Below, piece after piece: positions 17,374 through 26,889 of a DNA stretch of 64,000 nt. The DNA lies in the NCBI RefSeq assembly GCF_000422085.1, contig NC_021741.1:2728001-2792000 (forward strand), written 5' to 3'. Each line of letters begins with the position of its first letter. Position 1 is the first letter of the stretch. The translations under genes and the position numbers were made by a program. The DNA is from Serratia liquefaciens ATCC 27592 (GTDB taxonomy: Bacteria; Pseudomonadota; Gammaproteobacteria; Enterobacterales; Enterobacteriaceae). The notes under the pieces were generated by a model, which was not told the DNA's origin, ran no database searches, and was given only the letters and a program-made list of their open reading frames with translations.

Positions 17374-17496
17374 AAAAAAATGCCGGTGATTAAACCGGCA
17401 TCGTATGAATCAATGTGCTATGCAGTAATTCTAAATATAAGAAAGTAAGACAATTATGGAGCGCAACGCCCATCGCTTGACGTTGCATTCACCTGC
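17374..17496 (-). ncRNA. fnrS: FnrS small RNA
   Basis: The minus strand reads GCAGGTGAATGCAACGTCAA at its 5' end and includes the internal stretches GCGATGGGCGTTGCGCTCCA and GAATTACTGCATAGCACA, nearly identical to E. coli FnrS as I recall it. It ends with the hairpin TGCCGGT/ACCGGCA (17381-17400) followed by seven T. FnrS is an Hfq-dependent RNA made under anaerobiosis that represses oxidative-metabolism mRNAs such as sodB. Length (about 123 nt) matches. It lies just past zntB, as in E. coli, with its own FNR-controlled promoter. Confidence 0.95.
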
Positions 17497-17531
17497 GAGA
17501 TAGATCATGCCTCATTTCCCCCCGACAAAAG

Positions 17532-17545
17532 TTGATATCGCTCAA
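17532..17545 (-). promoter_or_regulatory. FNR box of fnrS
   Basis: TTGAT-ATCG-CTCAA matches the FNR consensus TTGAT-N4-ATCAA at nine of ten positions. Its centre is about 42 bp upstream of the FnrS 5' end (17496/17497), the standard class II position. A -10-like CATGAT lies at 17504-17509 on the minus strand. Confidence 0.82.
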
Positions 17546-17573
17546 TGTTAACCGGGGTTTTACCTCTTTTTGG

Positions 17574-18557
17574 CTACAACCAACGACGTCGCTTCAGCCA
17601 CCAGCCCACGCCGAACACCAATCCGGCCAGCATCAGGCAAAATGCCGCAAAGCCGAATGGATTACCGCCCCCAGGGATCCCGCCCAGGTTGACGCCGAAC
17701 AAACCAGTCAAAAAGGTCGTAGGCAAAAACACCATCGCCAGGAGCGACATGGTGTAGGTGCGGCGGTTCATGGCATCGGCCATTACCGTGGTGATTTCGT
17801 CAGAAAGGATCGCGGTACGTGCAATGCTACCGTCCAGGTCATCCAGCCCGCGCCCCAGCCGATCGGCAATATCCTGCATGCGGCGACGATCGTCGTCATT
17901 CATCCAGGGCAAACGATCGCTGGCTAAACGCGAGAACACGTCGCGTTGCGGTGCCATATAACGACGCAGCACAATCAACTGTTTGCGGATCAGCGCCAAT
18001 TGCCCCCGTTCGGGGACCTGCTGCTCCAGTAACGAATCTTCCAAATCGATGATTTTATCGTGCAGATCTTCGATAAACTCGCTGGCGTGGTCGGTCAATG
18101 CGTCCGATATCTCCACCAGCCAGTTACCACTGTTGGTTGGCCCACTGCCGCTTTGCAGATCGTTCACCACCTGGTCAATGGAATAGACCTTGCGATGGCG
18201 GGTAGAAACGATGAGTTTATCGGTCATGTAAACGCGGATAGTGACCAGCTGATCCGGCCGCGAGTTGGCGTTAAAGTTAATGCTGCGCAGCGTGATCATG
18301 GTGCCTTCGCCCACCTTGCTGACGCGCGGCCGGGAACTCTCCCCGGATAAGGCCTCTCTTACCGCATCCGGCAAAAGCGGTGTGGTAGCCAGCCACTCGG
18401 CGCTGGCTGGGTGCGCATAATCGAGATGCAGCCAGCAAGGCTCATCGCAGGTGACTTTATCATCGTAATCAATCGATGTTACACCGCCCTTACCATCAAG
18501 TTGGTAGGCATAGACTGCGTCAGGAACCTGTAACTCGCGCCCCTCAATGACTTCCAT
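17574..18557 (-). CDS. zntB: Zinc transporter ZntB (CorA family)
   Basis: A 327-residue inner-membrane transporter with a long cytoplasmic N-terminal domain (about residues 1-265) and two C-terminal membrane helices. The signature GVN occurs in [13 protein letters not shown] between the helices, as in ZntB and CorA proteins. ZntB was first described as a zinc efflux system and later as a proton-driven zinc importer; direction cannot be read from sequence. The start has GAGGATGAGGA upstream. fnrS lies just downstream on the same strand with its own promoter. Confidence 0.92.
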   Translation of the reverse strand: MEVIEGRELQVPDAVYAYQLDGKGGVTSIDYDDKVTCDEPCWLHLDYAHPASAEWLATTPLLPDAVREALSGESSRPRVSKVGEGTMITLRSINFNANSRPDQLVTIRVYMTDKLIVSTRHRKVYSIDQVVNDLQSGSGPTNSGNWLVEISDALTDHASEFIEDLHDKIIDLEDSLLEQQVPERGQLALIRKQLIVLRRYMAPQRDVFSRLASDRLPWMNDDDRRRMQDIADRLGRGLDDLDGSIARTAILSDEITTVMADAMNRRTYTMSLLAMVFLPTTFLTGLFGVNLGGIPGGGNPFGFAAFCLMLAGLVFGVGWWLKRRRWL

Positions 18558-18703
18558 TCCTCATCCTCTTTGCTTTTCAGTTACCTCAGAGTCTAGCGTT
18601 AATGCCAGGCGGATCAAAGATGAAGCCGTGCGAATGCTACGCTCGAAATGGCCTTATAGGCTAACATGGAGTAATAATGCGCAAACCCTAAAGCTGGTGC
18701 TTA

Positions 18704-19786
18704 ATGACCCCCACTCGAACATTGGTATTGGCCTCAGTAGCGGCGGTTATCGCAACCCCGTTTCATCCACTGTTTGCCGCAGATAGCACACTCGACACCC
18801 TTGCCGACGCATACCGGGTGAAACTGGGACCAACAGCAGGAAATTTGCCCTACTTTGTCGCGCAACCCCAGGTGATCACGCCAGATAGCGTCTTAATCGT
18901 GCTGCACGGACATCCCAGAGATGCGGGGAAAACCCTGGCCGCCGCGGTAAAAGCGGCTCAACTTGCAGGCAAAACCGGCCAGGCGCTGTTGGTCGCCCCG
19001 CTGTTCCCGGTCAGTAATGCTCAGTCCGCACGCTGCCATTCTCCCGGCGTTCCGCAAGCGCAGGCCGGGGACGCGCTGTGGAGTTGCAGTTCCTGGATCG
19101 AAGGCGGTTTGGACAACCAGGGAAGAACCAGCTCGTTTGCCGCGCTTGATCGCCTGGTTGCCGAATTGAAAGTAAAATGGCCGCAGATACGCTGGGTCAC
19201 CGTTGCAGGGTTTTCCGCCGGTGCACAGTTTGTACAGCACTATGTCGGTTTCGCCAATCCGCCGCCCGGCGTAAAACTGCGCTTTGTGATATCCGACCCC
19301 GGCAGTTGGCTCTATTTTGACAGTCACCGACCGCGGCCGGTAAACAACGATCACCCTGTCGATTGGCGCGACTGTGATTCAACAGGGGGCTGCATCTTCG
19401 ATTGGGTTGAGGTTAACAGTGACGCCTGCCCGAGCGTCAATCGTTGGAAATACGGCATTGAGGCTATTCCGAGCTACCTCGACCAACAGACTGAATCAGT
19501 ACGCCAACGCTATGCCACGGCGAATATCACCTACATGGTTGGCGCAAAGGACAGCGGCGACGCGCCAGGAAGCTTCTACAAAATACTCGACAAATCTTGT
19601 GCGGCACAGGCGCAAGGCCCCGATCGTCTACAACGCGGCATCGCCTATGCGGCTTACGATCGACGTTTTATTGCCCCGCGCGCCAAACGTGATTTAGCGA
19701 TCGTTCCCGACTGTGCACATGACGTGTCCTGCGTATTTCCCTCACCCATTGGGCGTCAGGTATTATTTAACAAAAATGCAGACTAA
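18704..19786 (+). CDS. Secreted alpha/beta-hydrolase of unknown substrate
   Basis: A 360-residue protein with a signal peptide (MTPTRTLVLASVAAVIATPFHPLFAA), so probably periplasmic or exported. It has an alpha/beta-hydrolase fold: VLIVLHGHP forms the oxyanion region, AGFSAGA gives the nucleophile Ser171, and His339 in CAHD is a likely catalytic histidine. The eight or so cysteines after the signal (for example CHSPG, WSCSSW, CDSTGGC) suggest disulfides. I cannot name the substrate. No clear ribosome-binding site precedes the ATG, so the start is less certain than the frame. Confidence 0.72.
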   Translation: MTPTRTLVLASVAAVIATPFHPLFAADSTLDTLADAYRVKLGPTAGNLPYFVAQPQVITPDSVLIVLHGHPRDAGKTLAAAVKAAQLAGKTGQALLVAPLFPVSNAQSARCHSPGVPQAQAGDALWSCSSWIEGGLDNQGRTSSFAALDRLVAELKVKWPQIRWVTVAGFSAGAQFVQHYVGFANPPPGVKLRFVISDPGSWLYFDSHRPRPVNNDHPVDWRDCDSTGGCIFDWVEVNSDACPSVNRWKYGIEAIPSYLDQQTESVRQRYATANITYMVGAKDSGDAPGSFYKILDKSCAAQAQGPDRLQRGIAYAAYDRRFIAPRAKRDLAIVPDCAHDVSCVFPSPIGRQVLFNKNAD

Positions 19787-19979
19787 TAATAACGGAGATG
19801 AAATAAAACCCGGCCGATAAATGCAGATATCGTGGAATAAAGCGCTGGCTATCGCGCCATTATTATGACTTAACATATTCACAGCAATCTTAATTCATAA
19901 TGACAATAAAAAATTAACAAAAAGCTGTTCCAGCTCAAATTTGAGAGGCATATACTTCCCTCACTACGAGGAGGTAGTT

Positions 19980-20228
19980 ATGTTACGCGACCATTTAAAA
20001 TTAAACGACAGCGATACGCTGGAGAAAATCCGCAGCGTTAATTTTCAAAATCAGGGCCAGGAAGAGATCAGCGAGTTTATCGTTAAGAATGCCAGCGGTG
20101 CGCAGGTTGGCAAGGTGTCGGTACACGATCACCTCAGCACCCGGCGCTCATACCCAACCAGCTATCGCATTACCCAAACGGACATGAGCGGCCGCATCCT
20201 AGTTGATGCCATGCGGGACAGCTTATAA
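19980..20228 (+). CDS. Small protein of unknown function (82 aa)
   Basis: The ATG at 19980 is preceded by GAGGAGG at 8-10 bp, a strong ribosome-binding site, and the product MLRDHLKLNDSDTLEKIRSV... is 82 residues, soluble and without a signal peptide. I do not recognise the family. The A+T-rich upstream 190 bp could hold a promoter. An in-frame start at 19941 has no such site. It lies between the hydrolase and the convergent mppA. Confidence 0.62.
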   Translation: MLRDHLKLNDSDTLEKIRSVNFQNQGQEEISEFIVKNASGAQVGKVSVHDHLSTRRSYPTSYRITQTDMSGRILVDAMRDSL

Positions 20229-20361
20229 AGCATAAATAACGACCGGTTTTACCCACTATTCATTGCCGAATATAAAGGCCGCTCCGGTTATTTCAACGGA
20301 CAGCATCGCCCTGGCTGATATAAGCCATTGGGGTTTGTTTTATTATTCGACAAATATTCAT

Positions 20362-20391
20362 AACCAGGCCCCGAATTAACGGAGCCTGGTT
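20362..20391 (-). terminator. Hairpin downstream of mppA
   Basis: AACCAGGC (20362-20369) pairs with GCCTGGTT (20384-20391), 12 bp past the mppA stop. The T run on the minus strand is weak, so this may terminate partially. Confidence 0.5.
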
Positions 20392-20402
20392 AAATGCAGT
20401 TA

Positions 20403-22037
20403 TTAATGCTTGATAATATACATCGTCTGGCTGTAGGCCACGTCTTCCGGATTGGTGATCGGGTAACCTTTTACCCAAGGCTTGATCAGACGGCCATTGG
20501 TGTATTGGTAAATCGGCGCGATCGGCGCCTGTTCCGCGATGATCTGCTCCAGTTTGTTGTAATCCGCCGTCAGGGCCGCGGCGCTGGTTTCACGGCTGGC
20601 CTGCGCCAACAGCTTGTCGTAATCCGCGCTCTTGAATTTGGCGATGTTGCCGCTGTGGGTGGAGCTCAACAACGACAGGAAGGTCGAAGCTTCATTGTAA
20701 TCGCCCACCCAGGAAGCGCGCACCACGTCGAAATTGCCGGTGTTACGGCTGTCGATATAAGTTTTCCATTCCTGATTCTGCAACTTAACGTCGATCCCAA
20801 GGGTTTTCTTCCACATTGAGGCCACGGCGATGGCTATTTTCTGGTGGCTTTCTGAAGTGTTATACAACAGCGTCAGCTTCAAAGGGTTATTAGGGCCATA
20901 GCCGGCCGCCTGCATCAGCGCCTTGGCCTGGGCATCCAGTTCGGCCTGCGGCTGCTGTTGCAACAGACTCACTTCCGGTTTAAACCCTGCGGTCACATCC
21001 GGCGTAAAGTGATAAGCAGGTTTCTCACCGGTGCCTAACACTTTTTCGGCGATAATTTTGCGATCGATCGCGTAAGACAGCGCCTTGCGCACCCGCACAT
21101 CGTTGGTCGGCGCCCGTTGGGTGTTGAAAGCATAATAATAGGTGCCGAGTTGGTCCGGGGTATACACCTGATCCGGAATGTCTTTCAGCAGTTTTTGGTA
21201 CATGTTTTTAGGGAAGGATTCGGTGATATCGATATCGCCGGCCAGGTAGCGTTTAGTGGCGTTAGACTCCTGGTTGATTGGCACAAAGGTCACTTTGGTC
21301 AAAACGGTATGCGCATGATCCCAATAGTGTTCGTTGGGCGTCAGCACCAGTTTCTCGTTGACCACCCGCTCCTGTAGCTTATACGCACCGTTGCCCACCA
21401 GATTGCCGACTTTTGTCCAGTCATTGCCAAATTTCTCCACCACCGCCTTGTTCGCCGGGAACAGGCTGAAGTTGGCTGTCAGGCTGACAAAATAGGGTAC
21501 CGGCTTATTCAACTGTACTTTTAAGGTGTAATCATCCAGCGCCGTTACGCCCAGCTTGTCCGCTGGCAATTTACCGGTAATGATCTCATCGGCATTCTGG
21601 ATACCTGCCAGTTGAGCAAACCAGGCAAAGGGAGACAGACTTTTTGGTTCGACCAGGCGTTGCCAGCTATAGACAAAGTCTTTTGCCGTGACAGGGTCAC
21701 CGTTAGACCAGCGTGCGTCCTTACGTAGTGTGAAAATATAGGTTTGGTTATCCGTGGTTTGCCAACGGGTGGCAACGCCAGGGATCACTTTGCCGTTGGC
21801 ATCCTGATTCACCAAACCTTCAAACAGATCGCGCGCCAATTGTGCCTCCGGCAGCCCGACCGCCTTGATGGGATCGAGCGAAGCAGGCTCATCTTTGATA
21901 TGGCGAACAATTTCCTGCTTTTCCGCCAGAGTGGTACCCGGGGGAACCTGCGCCGCCATTGCGCTGCTCAATCCTGCGCCGATCGCTACCGCACACAGCG
22001 CCAAACGAAAACCCTGTTGAATTATTTTTCTCGTCAT
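20403..22037 (-). CDS. mppA: Periplasmic murein-tripeptide-binding protein MppA
   Basis: A 544-residue SBP_bac_5 (OppA-type) solute-binding protein with a cleavable signal ending AMAA. Family signatures include the YDxx-type opening NEPASLDPIKAVG-like segment and DVRVRKALSYAIDR. MppA binds the murein tripeptide L-Ala-D-Glu-mDap and passes it to the Opp transporter for cell-wall recycling. The nearby mpaA and ycjG act on the same peptide, supporting MppA rather than OppA. GGGGATAA precedes the start. OppA itself remains a possible alternative by sequence. Confidence 0.87.
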   Translation of the reverse strand: MTRKIIQQGFRLALCAVAIGAGLSSAMAAQVPPGTTLAEKQEIVRHIKDEPASLDPIKAVGLPEAQLARDLFEGLVNQDANGKVIPGVATRWQTTDNQTYIFTLRKDARWSNGDPVTAKDFVYSWQRLVEPKSLSPFAWFAQLAGIQNADEIITGKLPADKLGVTALDDYTLKVQLNKPVPYFVSLTANFSLFPANKAVVEKFGNDWTKVGNLVGNGAYKLQERVVNEKLVLTPNEHYWDHAHTVLTKVTFVPINQESNATKRYLAGDIDITESFPKNMYQKLLKDIPDQVYTPDQLGTYYYAFNTQRAPTNDVRVRKALSYAIDRKIIAEKVLGTGEKPAYHFTPDVTAGFKPEVSLLQQQPQAELDAQAKALMQAAGYGPNNPLKLTLLYNTSESHQKIAIAVASMWKKTLGIDVKLQNQEWKTYIDSRNTGNFDVVRASWVGDYNEASTFLSLLSSTHSGNIAKFKSADYDKLLAQASRETSAAALTADYNKLEQIIAEQAPIAPIYQYTNGRLIKPWVKGYPITNPEDVAYSQTMYIIKH

Positions 22038-22145
22038 TCTGATTTATCCCCGTTAACCATCTGAATTTTTTATCTTATAGCACAAGATTAGTCTCACCTA
22101 GAGTTCCAGGCGGACAAGATGTAAAAACTGGGGGCCAGGCAATAA

Positions 22146-22181
22146 AAAATGCCCGTACGACGAAGTCGACACGGGCATTTT
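22146..22181 (-). terminator. Terminator downstream of the 116-aa acidic protein
   Basis: AAAATGCCCGT (22146-22156) and ACGGGCATTTT (22171-22181) form an 11-bp stem over a 14-nt loop. T runs flank it on both strands, so it can act in both directions; it lies 15 bp past the stop at 22196. Confidence 0.8.
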
Positions 22182-22195
22182 GATCTCGACGAAGA

Positions 22196-22546
22196 TTATT
22201 CGTAAAGATGGATGCTGTTGATACGGTAGCTGAATTCTTCGCCCTCTTCTTCATCGAAGATAGTGAAGAAGCCTTTCTCCACCAGCGGCTTGGCATGGAT
22301 ATCGGTCTTTTGCATCTGACGTGACTCGGCATCGTCATAGCCATAGTCCAGATAGAAGCTGTTTTTTTGATAGTCGACGTGCAGGGTAAACGGATAGTTG
22401 GACTCATCGCCGCGCCCGTCGTCGTTTTTCACCACGCCGAACCATTCACCCTGGCGGATTTGGTTTTCCTCGTCCACGCCGCACAGCAGCGTGATGGTAT
22501 CTTTTTCATTTTCGCTATAGCTGGCAATAATTCTGGCTACTGGCAT
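22196..22546 (-). CDS. Conserved-looking acidic protein of unknown function
   Basis: A 116-residue acidic cytoplasmic protein (MPVARIIASYSENEKDTITL..., with a run DEEEGEEF near residue 98). No signal peptide, membrane segment or cysteine motif; beta-rich by appearance. I do not recognise it. It is monocistronic, has a good terminator after it and sits between mppA and mpaA, a position occupied by other genes in E. coli. No function is proposed. Confidence 0.65.
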   Translation of the reverse strand: MPVARIIASYSENEKDTITLLCGVDEENQIRQGEWFGVVKNDDGRGDESNYPFTLHVDYQKNSFYLDYGYDDAESRQMQKTDIHAKPLVEKGFFTIFDEEEGEEFSYRINSIHLYE

Positions 22547-22753
22547 GTTAAATCCCCTGTTTGGTTATTGGGTTAGCTTTGCCGATAGTATAACAACAGC
22601 GAATTGACCGGCGGGGTTTTATTGTTACCTACGCTAACGCACAGTTCACATAACGCGCGATAGCTGAACAATAGCTCTGGGAAAGTGCAGCTAAAGCGTA
22701 ATACACTGAATAAAATGATAATCACTCTCGACCTTTAAATCAGGGAACGCATC

Positions 22754-23461
22754 ATGATCCAGCATCGACCGCGCAGTGAACGTGGCCAATTGGCCGTTGC
22801 AGGAGAGAATTACGGCAGTTCGCTGCTGGGCGCACCGCTGCTCTATTTCCCGGCGGCCATCAGTAGCCCAGATACCGGGCTGATCATCGCCGGTACGCAC
22901 GGCGACGAAGGTGCCGCTATTGTCACGCTGTCCTGTGCGCTGCGCAGCATCGCCCCCAATCAGTTGCGTCACCATGTGGTGCTGGCCGTCAACCCGGACG
23001 GCTGCCAACTGGGGCTGCGCGCCAATGCCAACGGGGTCGACCTGAACCGCAATTTCCCGGCGGCCAACTGGCGCTCTGGCGACACGGTTTATCGCTGGAA
23101 CAGCGCGGCGGAGGCTCGGGACGTTAAGCTTTCGACCGGTGGCCGTCCGGGTTCCGAGCCGGAGACCCAGGCGCTGTGCCACCTGATCCATCGGCTGAAA
23201 CCTCGCTGGGTAGTCTCCTTCCACGAACCCTTGGCCTGTATTGAAGACCCTGCCAGCTCTCAGCTTGGCGTCTGGCTTTCGCACAAATTTGCCCTGCCGC
23301 TGGTCACCAGCGTCGGTTACGAGACGCCGGGATCGTTCGGCAGTTGGTGCGCCGATCTGTCGCTGCCCTGCATTACCGCAGAGTTCCCACCAATCTCTGC
23401 CGATGCCGCCAGCGAAAGCTACCTCGACGCCATGGTAGAACTACTGACCTACCCGGATTGA
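22754..23461 (+). CDS. mpaA: Murein peptide amidase A
   Basis: A 235-residue zinc carboxypeptidase of family M14. The zinc ligands fit His49 and Glu52 (GTHGDEGA) and His157 (VSFHEPL), with catalytic Glu210 (ITAEFPP); DLNRNFPAANW holds substrate-binding residues. MpaA removes meso-diaminopimelate from murein tripeptide in the cytoplasm. The product L-Ala-D-Glu is the substrate of YcjG, encoded convergently 5 bp away. Sequence is collinear with what I recall of E. coli MpaA. Confidence 0.93.
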   Translation: MIQHRPRSERGQLAVAGENYGSSLLGAPLLYFPAAISSPDTGLIIAGTHGDEGAAIVTLSCALRSIAPNQLRHHVVLAVNPDGCQLGLRANANGVDLNRNFPAANWRSGDTVYRWNSAAEARDVKLSTGGRPGSEPETQALCHLIHRLKPRWVVSFHEPLACIEDPASSQLGVWLSHKFALPLVTSVGYETPGSFGSWCADLSLPCITAEFPPISADAASESYLDAMVELLTYPD

Positions 23462-23466
23462 GTCGG

Positions 23467-24438
23467 TTACGGGGCGAGGTTGATCGCCCCACATTCGAAA
23501 TCCAGACCCGGTTCAACGTCCTTCGCCAGCCAGGTTGGCCCGTCCAAATCGACGAATCGCGCCCCCGGAGCCAAGGGTAACGCCGCGCCGATCGCTCGAG
23601 AAGTGCAGAGCATGCAGCCCAGCATGATGGCGAACCCTTGCTCTCGCGCCAATGCCGCCAACGCCAACCCTTCCGTCAGACCGCCGGTCTTGTCCAGCTT
23701 GATATTGACCATCTGATAGCGTCCGGCCAACCGCGGTAGATCGCTACGCGTGTGGCAGCTCTCATCGGCGCAAATCGGTAACGGGTGGATAAAGTTTTCC
23801 AGCGCGCTGTCGTCCTTCGCCGGCAGCGGTTGCTCCAGCATCGCCACGTCCAGATCCGCCAACAGCTGACAACGTGCCGCCAACCCCTCCGCCTGCCAGG
23901 ACTCATTGGCGTCGACGATCAAGGTGGCCGTCGGCACTGCCGCACGGATCGCCACCAGTCGTTCACTGATCAGGTGATTATCCAGCTTGATTTTCAACAG
24001 ACTGGCCCCCTGTTGCTCAAGCTCACGCGCGGCGAACGCCATCGCCTCCGGCGAGCCGATGCTGACGGTTTGCGCCATCACAATGCGTTCCGGCTCTATG
24101 ACTGCGCTGCGTTGCCACAGGCTCTGGCCGTTCAGGCGACATTCCAGATCCCACAATGCAGAATCCACCGCATTACGCGCTGCGCCTGCCGGCATAAGCC
24201 GCTGCAGTTGCTCCCGCGTCACGCCCTGCTCCACAGCCGTTGCCACTTCAGCCAGCTGCGCCATCACCGAGGCTTCACTTTCGCCGTAACGCGCATATGG
24301 CGTACATTCGCCGCTGGCACGCACGCCCTGCTGTTCAATTTCGACCACCACGACCTTGGCTTCGGTACGGCTACCGCGAGCTATCACAAAGGCAGTATGC
24401 AGCGGCCAGGCTTCTGGGTAAAAACGCATGCTTCTCAT
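23467..24438 (-). CDS. ycjG: L-Ala-D/L-Glu epimerase YcjG
   Basis: A 323-residue member of the enolase superfamily that epimerises L-Ala-D-Glu to L-Ala-L-Glu during peptidoglycan recycling. Visible signatures are the catalytic lysine motif LLKIKLDN, metal ligands in LIVDANESW and ICADESCH, and the C-terminal lysine in VNIKLDKTGG. I place the start at 24438 because AGGAG lies 5 bp upstream and the longer frame adds residues not in the family. It converges on mpaA, whose product it uses. Confidence 0.9.
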   Translation of the reverse strand: MRSMRFYPEAWPLHTAFVIARGSRTEAKVVVVEIEQQGVRASGECTPYARYGESEASVMAQLAEVATAVEQGVTREQLQRLMPAGAARNAVDSALWDLECRLNGQSLWQRSAVIEPERIVMAQTVSIGSPEAMAFAARELEQQGASLLKIKLDNHLISERLVAIRAAVPTATLIVDANESWQAEGLAARCQLLADLDVAMLEQPLPAKDDSALENFIHPLPICADESCHTRSDLPRLAGRYQMVNIKLDKTGGLTEGLALAALAREQGFAIMLGCMLCTSRAIGAALPLAPGARFVDLDGPTWLAKDVEPGLDFECGAINLAP

Positions 24439-24662
24439 AACGGCTCCTGAGGCGAAAATTGCGCATAAACAAGGGCGACCAGAAGGATAAATTCTGGACA
24501 CAACCTAATATATACAACTATTTAGCAAACTTTATATATCCAACCCGCAATTGTTGACATAAACTGATGCCAGGGTGTGAACCTAATGTTAAGCGCGGCG
24601 TAAAGTCCCTTTTCATTAGGCTCATGCCCTTTGTATAAACACCTGTAAAAGGAATCAAGCTA

Positions 24663-25166
24663 ATGACTCAGACAGTACATTTTCAAGGCAACCCGGTTAG
24701 CGTTGCAGGCCATCTGCCACAGTCCGGCGAACAAGCCAAAGCCTTCTCTCTGGTTGCCAAAGACCTGTCAGATGTGGCGCTGAGCAGCTTCGCGGGTCAA
24801 CGCAAAGTTCTGAACATTTTCCCAAGCATCGATACCGGCGTTTGTGCGACTTCAGTGCGTAAATTCAACCAGTTGGCCAGCGGCCTGGATAACACCGTAG
24901 TGTTGTGCATTTCATCCGACCTGCCGTTTGCACAGTCACGTTTCTGTGGCGCGGAAGGCCTGAGCAACGTGGTGACCCTGTCCACTCTGCGCGGTGCAGA
25001 ATTCAAACAAGCCTACGGCGTTGAAATCGCCGAGGGCCCACTGGCCGGTCTGACTGCACGTGCGGTCGTGGTGCTGGATGGCCAGGATAACGTGTTGTAC
25101 AGCGAGCTGGTGAATGAAATCACCAACGAACCAGACTATGACGCGGCGCTGGCTGCATTGAAGTAA
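24663..25166 (+). CDS. tpx: Thiol peroxidase Tpx
   Basis: A 167-residue atypical 2-Cys peroxiredoxin that reduces organic peroxides and H2O2 with thioredoxin. The peroxidatic cysteine is Cys61 ([12 protein letters not shown]) and the resolving one Cys95 (SRFCGAEG); Cys82 is also conserved as in E. coli. AAAGGA precedes the start. A TTGACA at 24554-24559 could be the -35 of its promoter, but no -10 at good spacing is clear. It lies next to tyrR as in E. coli. Confidence 0.96.
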   Translation: MTQTVHFQGNPVSVAGHLPQSGEQAKAFSLVAKDLSDVALSSFAGQRKVLNIFPSIDTGVCATSVRKFNQLASGLDNTVVLCISSDLPFAQSRFCGAEGLSNVVTLSTLRGAEFKQAYGVEIAEGPLAGLTARAVVVLDGQDNVLYSELVNEITNEPDYDAALAALK

Positions 25167-25211
25167 TGTCATAAGGCCCGCGAATGCCGGGCTCTGATAG
25201 CCAAGTATTAA

Positions 25212-25240
25212 AATGGGCGCCTAAGGCGCCCATTCTTTTT
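25212..25240. terminator. Bidirectional terminator between tpx and tyrR
   Basis: AATGGGCGCC (25212-25221) pairs perfectly with GGCGCCCATT (25225-25234), followed by CTTTTT. It lies 4 bp from the tyrR stop and 45 bp past tpx. A smaller hairpin GCCCG/CGGGC occurs at 25175-25191. Confidence 0.85.
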
Positions 25241-26810
25241 ACTCTTCGCTTTCCCCAGCCGGCTTGCGGCTGCTAAGACCATACTCGCGCAGCTTGTTGG
25301 CGATCGCGGTATGTGAAACCCCCAGGCGTTTCGCCAGCTTTCGCGTGCTTGGGTAAGTGCGGTACAGCCGCGTCAACACCGAGCGTTCAAAACGCTTGCT
25401 GATGTCGTCAAGCGAGCCGTCCAACACTTCATCGCCCAGTGACATTTCAACTTCAAATTCCGGCAGAACGATATCTTGTGGACGAAGTTCGAAACCTTCC
25501 GTTTGCGTCAGCGCGCGATAGATGGCGTTCTTCAACTGCCGCACGTTGCCCGGCCAGCCGTATTTGCTGAGGAAGCTGCCCAGATCGTTGGACAATTTCG
25601 GCCGCGCAACGCCCTGCTCATCGGCAAAGCGCGCCACGAACAGTTCGGTCAGCGGCATGATGTCCTGCGGACGTTCGCGCAGCGGCGGAAGGGTAATGGT
25701 GAGTACGTTAAGGCGATAATACAAGTCCTCACGGAACTCACCGCGTTGCACCAGTTCGGTCAGATTTTTCTGCGTCGCGCAGATCACTCGTACATCGACA
25801 TGCACTTCGTGTTCTTCGCCAACCCGGCGGAAAGTGCCGTCGTTAATAAAGCGCAGCAGTTTGGTCTGCATGCGCGGCGACATTTCACCGATTTCATCGA
25901 GCAATACCGAACCGCCGTGTGCCTGCTCAAAGAAGCCCTTCTTGCCTTCCAGCGCATTGGGGTAAGCGCCCGGCGCATGGCCGAACAGCTCGCTTTCCGC
26001 TACGTCGTCCGGCAAAGCGGCACAGTTTAGCGCCAGGAACGGCTGCTTGCCGCGCGGACTGCGCAGGTGACAGGCCCGGGCCAGAATATCTTTACCGGTA
26101 CCGGTATCCCCGACAATCAACAGTGGCGCATCCAACATCGCCAGCTTGCGCGCCTGATCCAGCACCTGGCGCATTTTCGGGCTGGCGGCGACGATGTGAT
26201 CAAATTCGGTATCGTCGTTCACCGACAAGTTCTGTAGCTGACGGCCCATGCGCGCCGTGGACTTCAGCATCACAACCGCGCCGACGGTATCTTTCTGCTG
26301 GTTTTCGTCTTCCAGATAGATGGGGGTGATATCCATCAGGAAATCCTGACTGCGGATCACCACCCGCTCAGATTGCGGAGTCGCCTGTTCGCTCTCCAGC
26401 CAGCGGCTGAAGTTATAACCGCCAATCAACGCAGTGGCGGTCTGGTTGCGGATTTTGTCTTCGCTGAAACCGAACAGCGCCTGAGCCGCCGGGTTAGCCA
26501 GCTCGACCTTGCCCTTCATATCTATCGAGAAGACCGGTTCCGGCATCGACTCCAGCAGCGCCCGCAGGGCGCGGTGCTCACGCTCGGACGGCATGAAATT
26601 CACGGTGCGTACGTCGGTCACGCCGGCGATGCGGCGGATCTCTGCCATCAAGGCACGGAAGGTGTCAAAATCCAGCTGGGAAAAATTGAGGTAAATGCGG
26701 CCGATGGGATCGATTTCGATGCCACGTAAATCTATGCTGCGCAATACCAAAAGATCGAGTAACTCTCGAGTCAGACCGATTCGGTCTTCGCAAAAAACTT
26801 CCAAACGCAT
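25239..26810 (-). CDS. tyrR: Aromatic amino-acid regulator TyrR
   Basis: A 523-residue dual regulator of aromatic amino-acid biosynthesis and transport. In order: ACT domain (MRLEVFCEDRIGLTRELLDL), PAS domain, AAA+ domain with Walker A GDTGTGKD, and a C-terminal helix-turn-helix (RKLAKRLGVSHTAIANKLRE). Where E. coli TyrR reads FGHAPEGKKG, this one has an extra loop GAYPNAL at the GAFTGA position. The ATG at 26810 matches the E. coli N-terminus; an upstream in-frame start at 26852 is less likely. It probably represses itself through the box at 26890. Confidence 0.95.
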   Translation of the reverse strand: MRLEVFCEDRIGLTRELLDLLVLRSIDLRGIEIDPIGRIYLNFSQLDFDTFRALMAEIRRIAGVTDVRTVNFMPSEREHRALRALLESMPEPVFSIDMKGKVELANPAAQALFGFSEDKIRNQTATALIGGYNFSRWLESEQATPQSERVVIRSQDFLMDITPIYLEDENQQKDTVGAVVMLKSTARMGRQLQNLSVNDDTEFDHIVAASPKMRQVLDQARKLAMLDAPLLIVGDTGTGKDILARACHLRSPRGKQPFLALNCAALPDDVAESELFGHAPGAYPNALEGKKGFFEQAHGGSVLLDEIGEMSPRMQTKLLRFINDGTFRRVGEEHEVHVDVRVICATQKNLTELVQRGEFREDLYYRLNVLTITLPPLRERPQDIMPLTELFVARFADEQGVARPKLSNDLGSFLSKYGWPGNVRQLKNAIYRALTQTEGFELRPQDIVLPEFEVEMSLGDEVLDGSLDDISKRFERSVLTRLYRTYPSTRKLAKRLGVSHTAIANKLREYGLSSRKPAGESEE

Positions 26811-26889
26811 CAGTATTGGCCTTATCTCTGCAGGTGCGGGGATGACTGGCAATGATGATACTCTCTCACCCCGAACGGTAGAAGCAATC

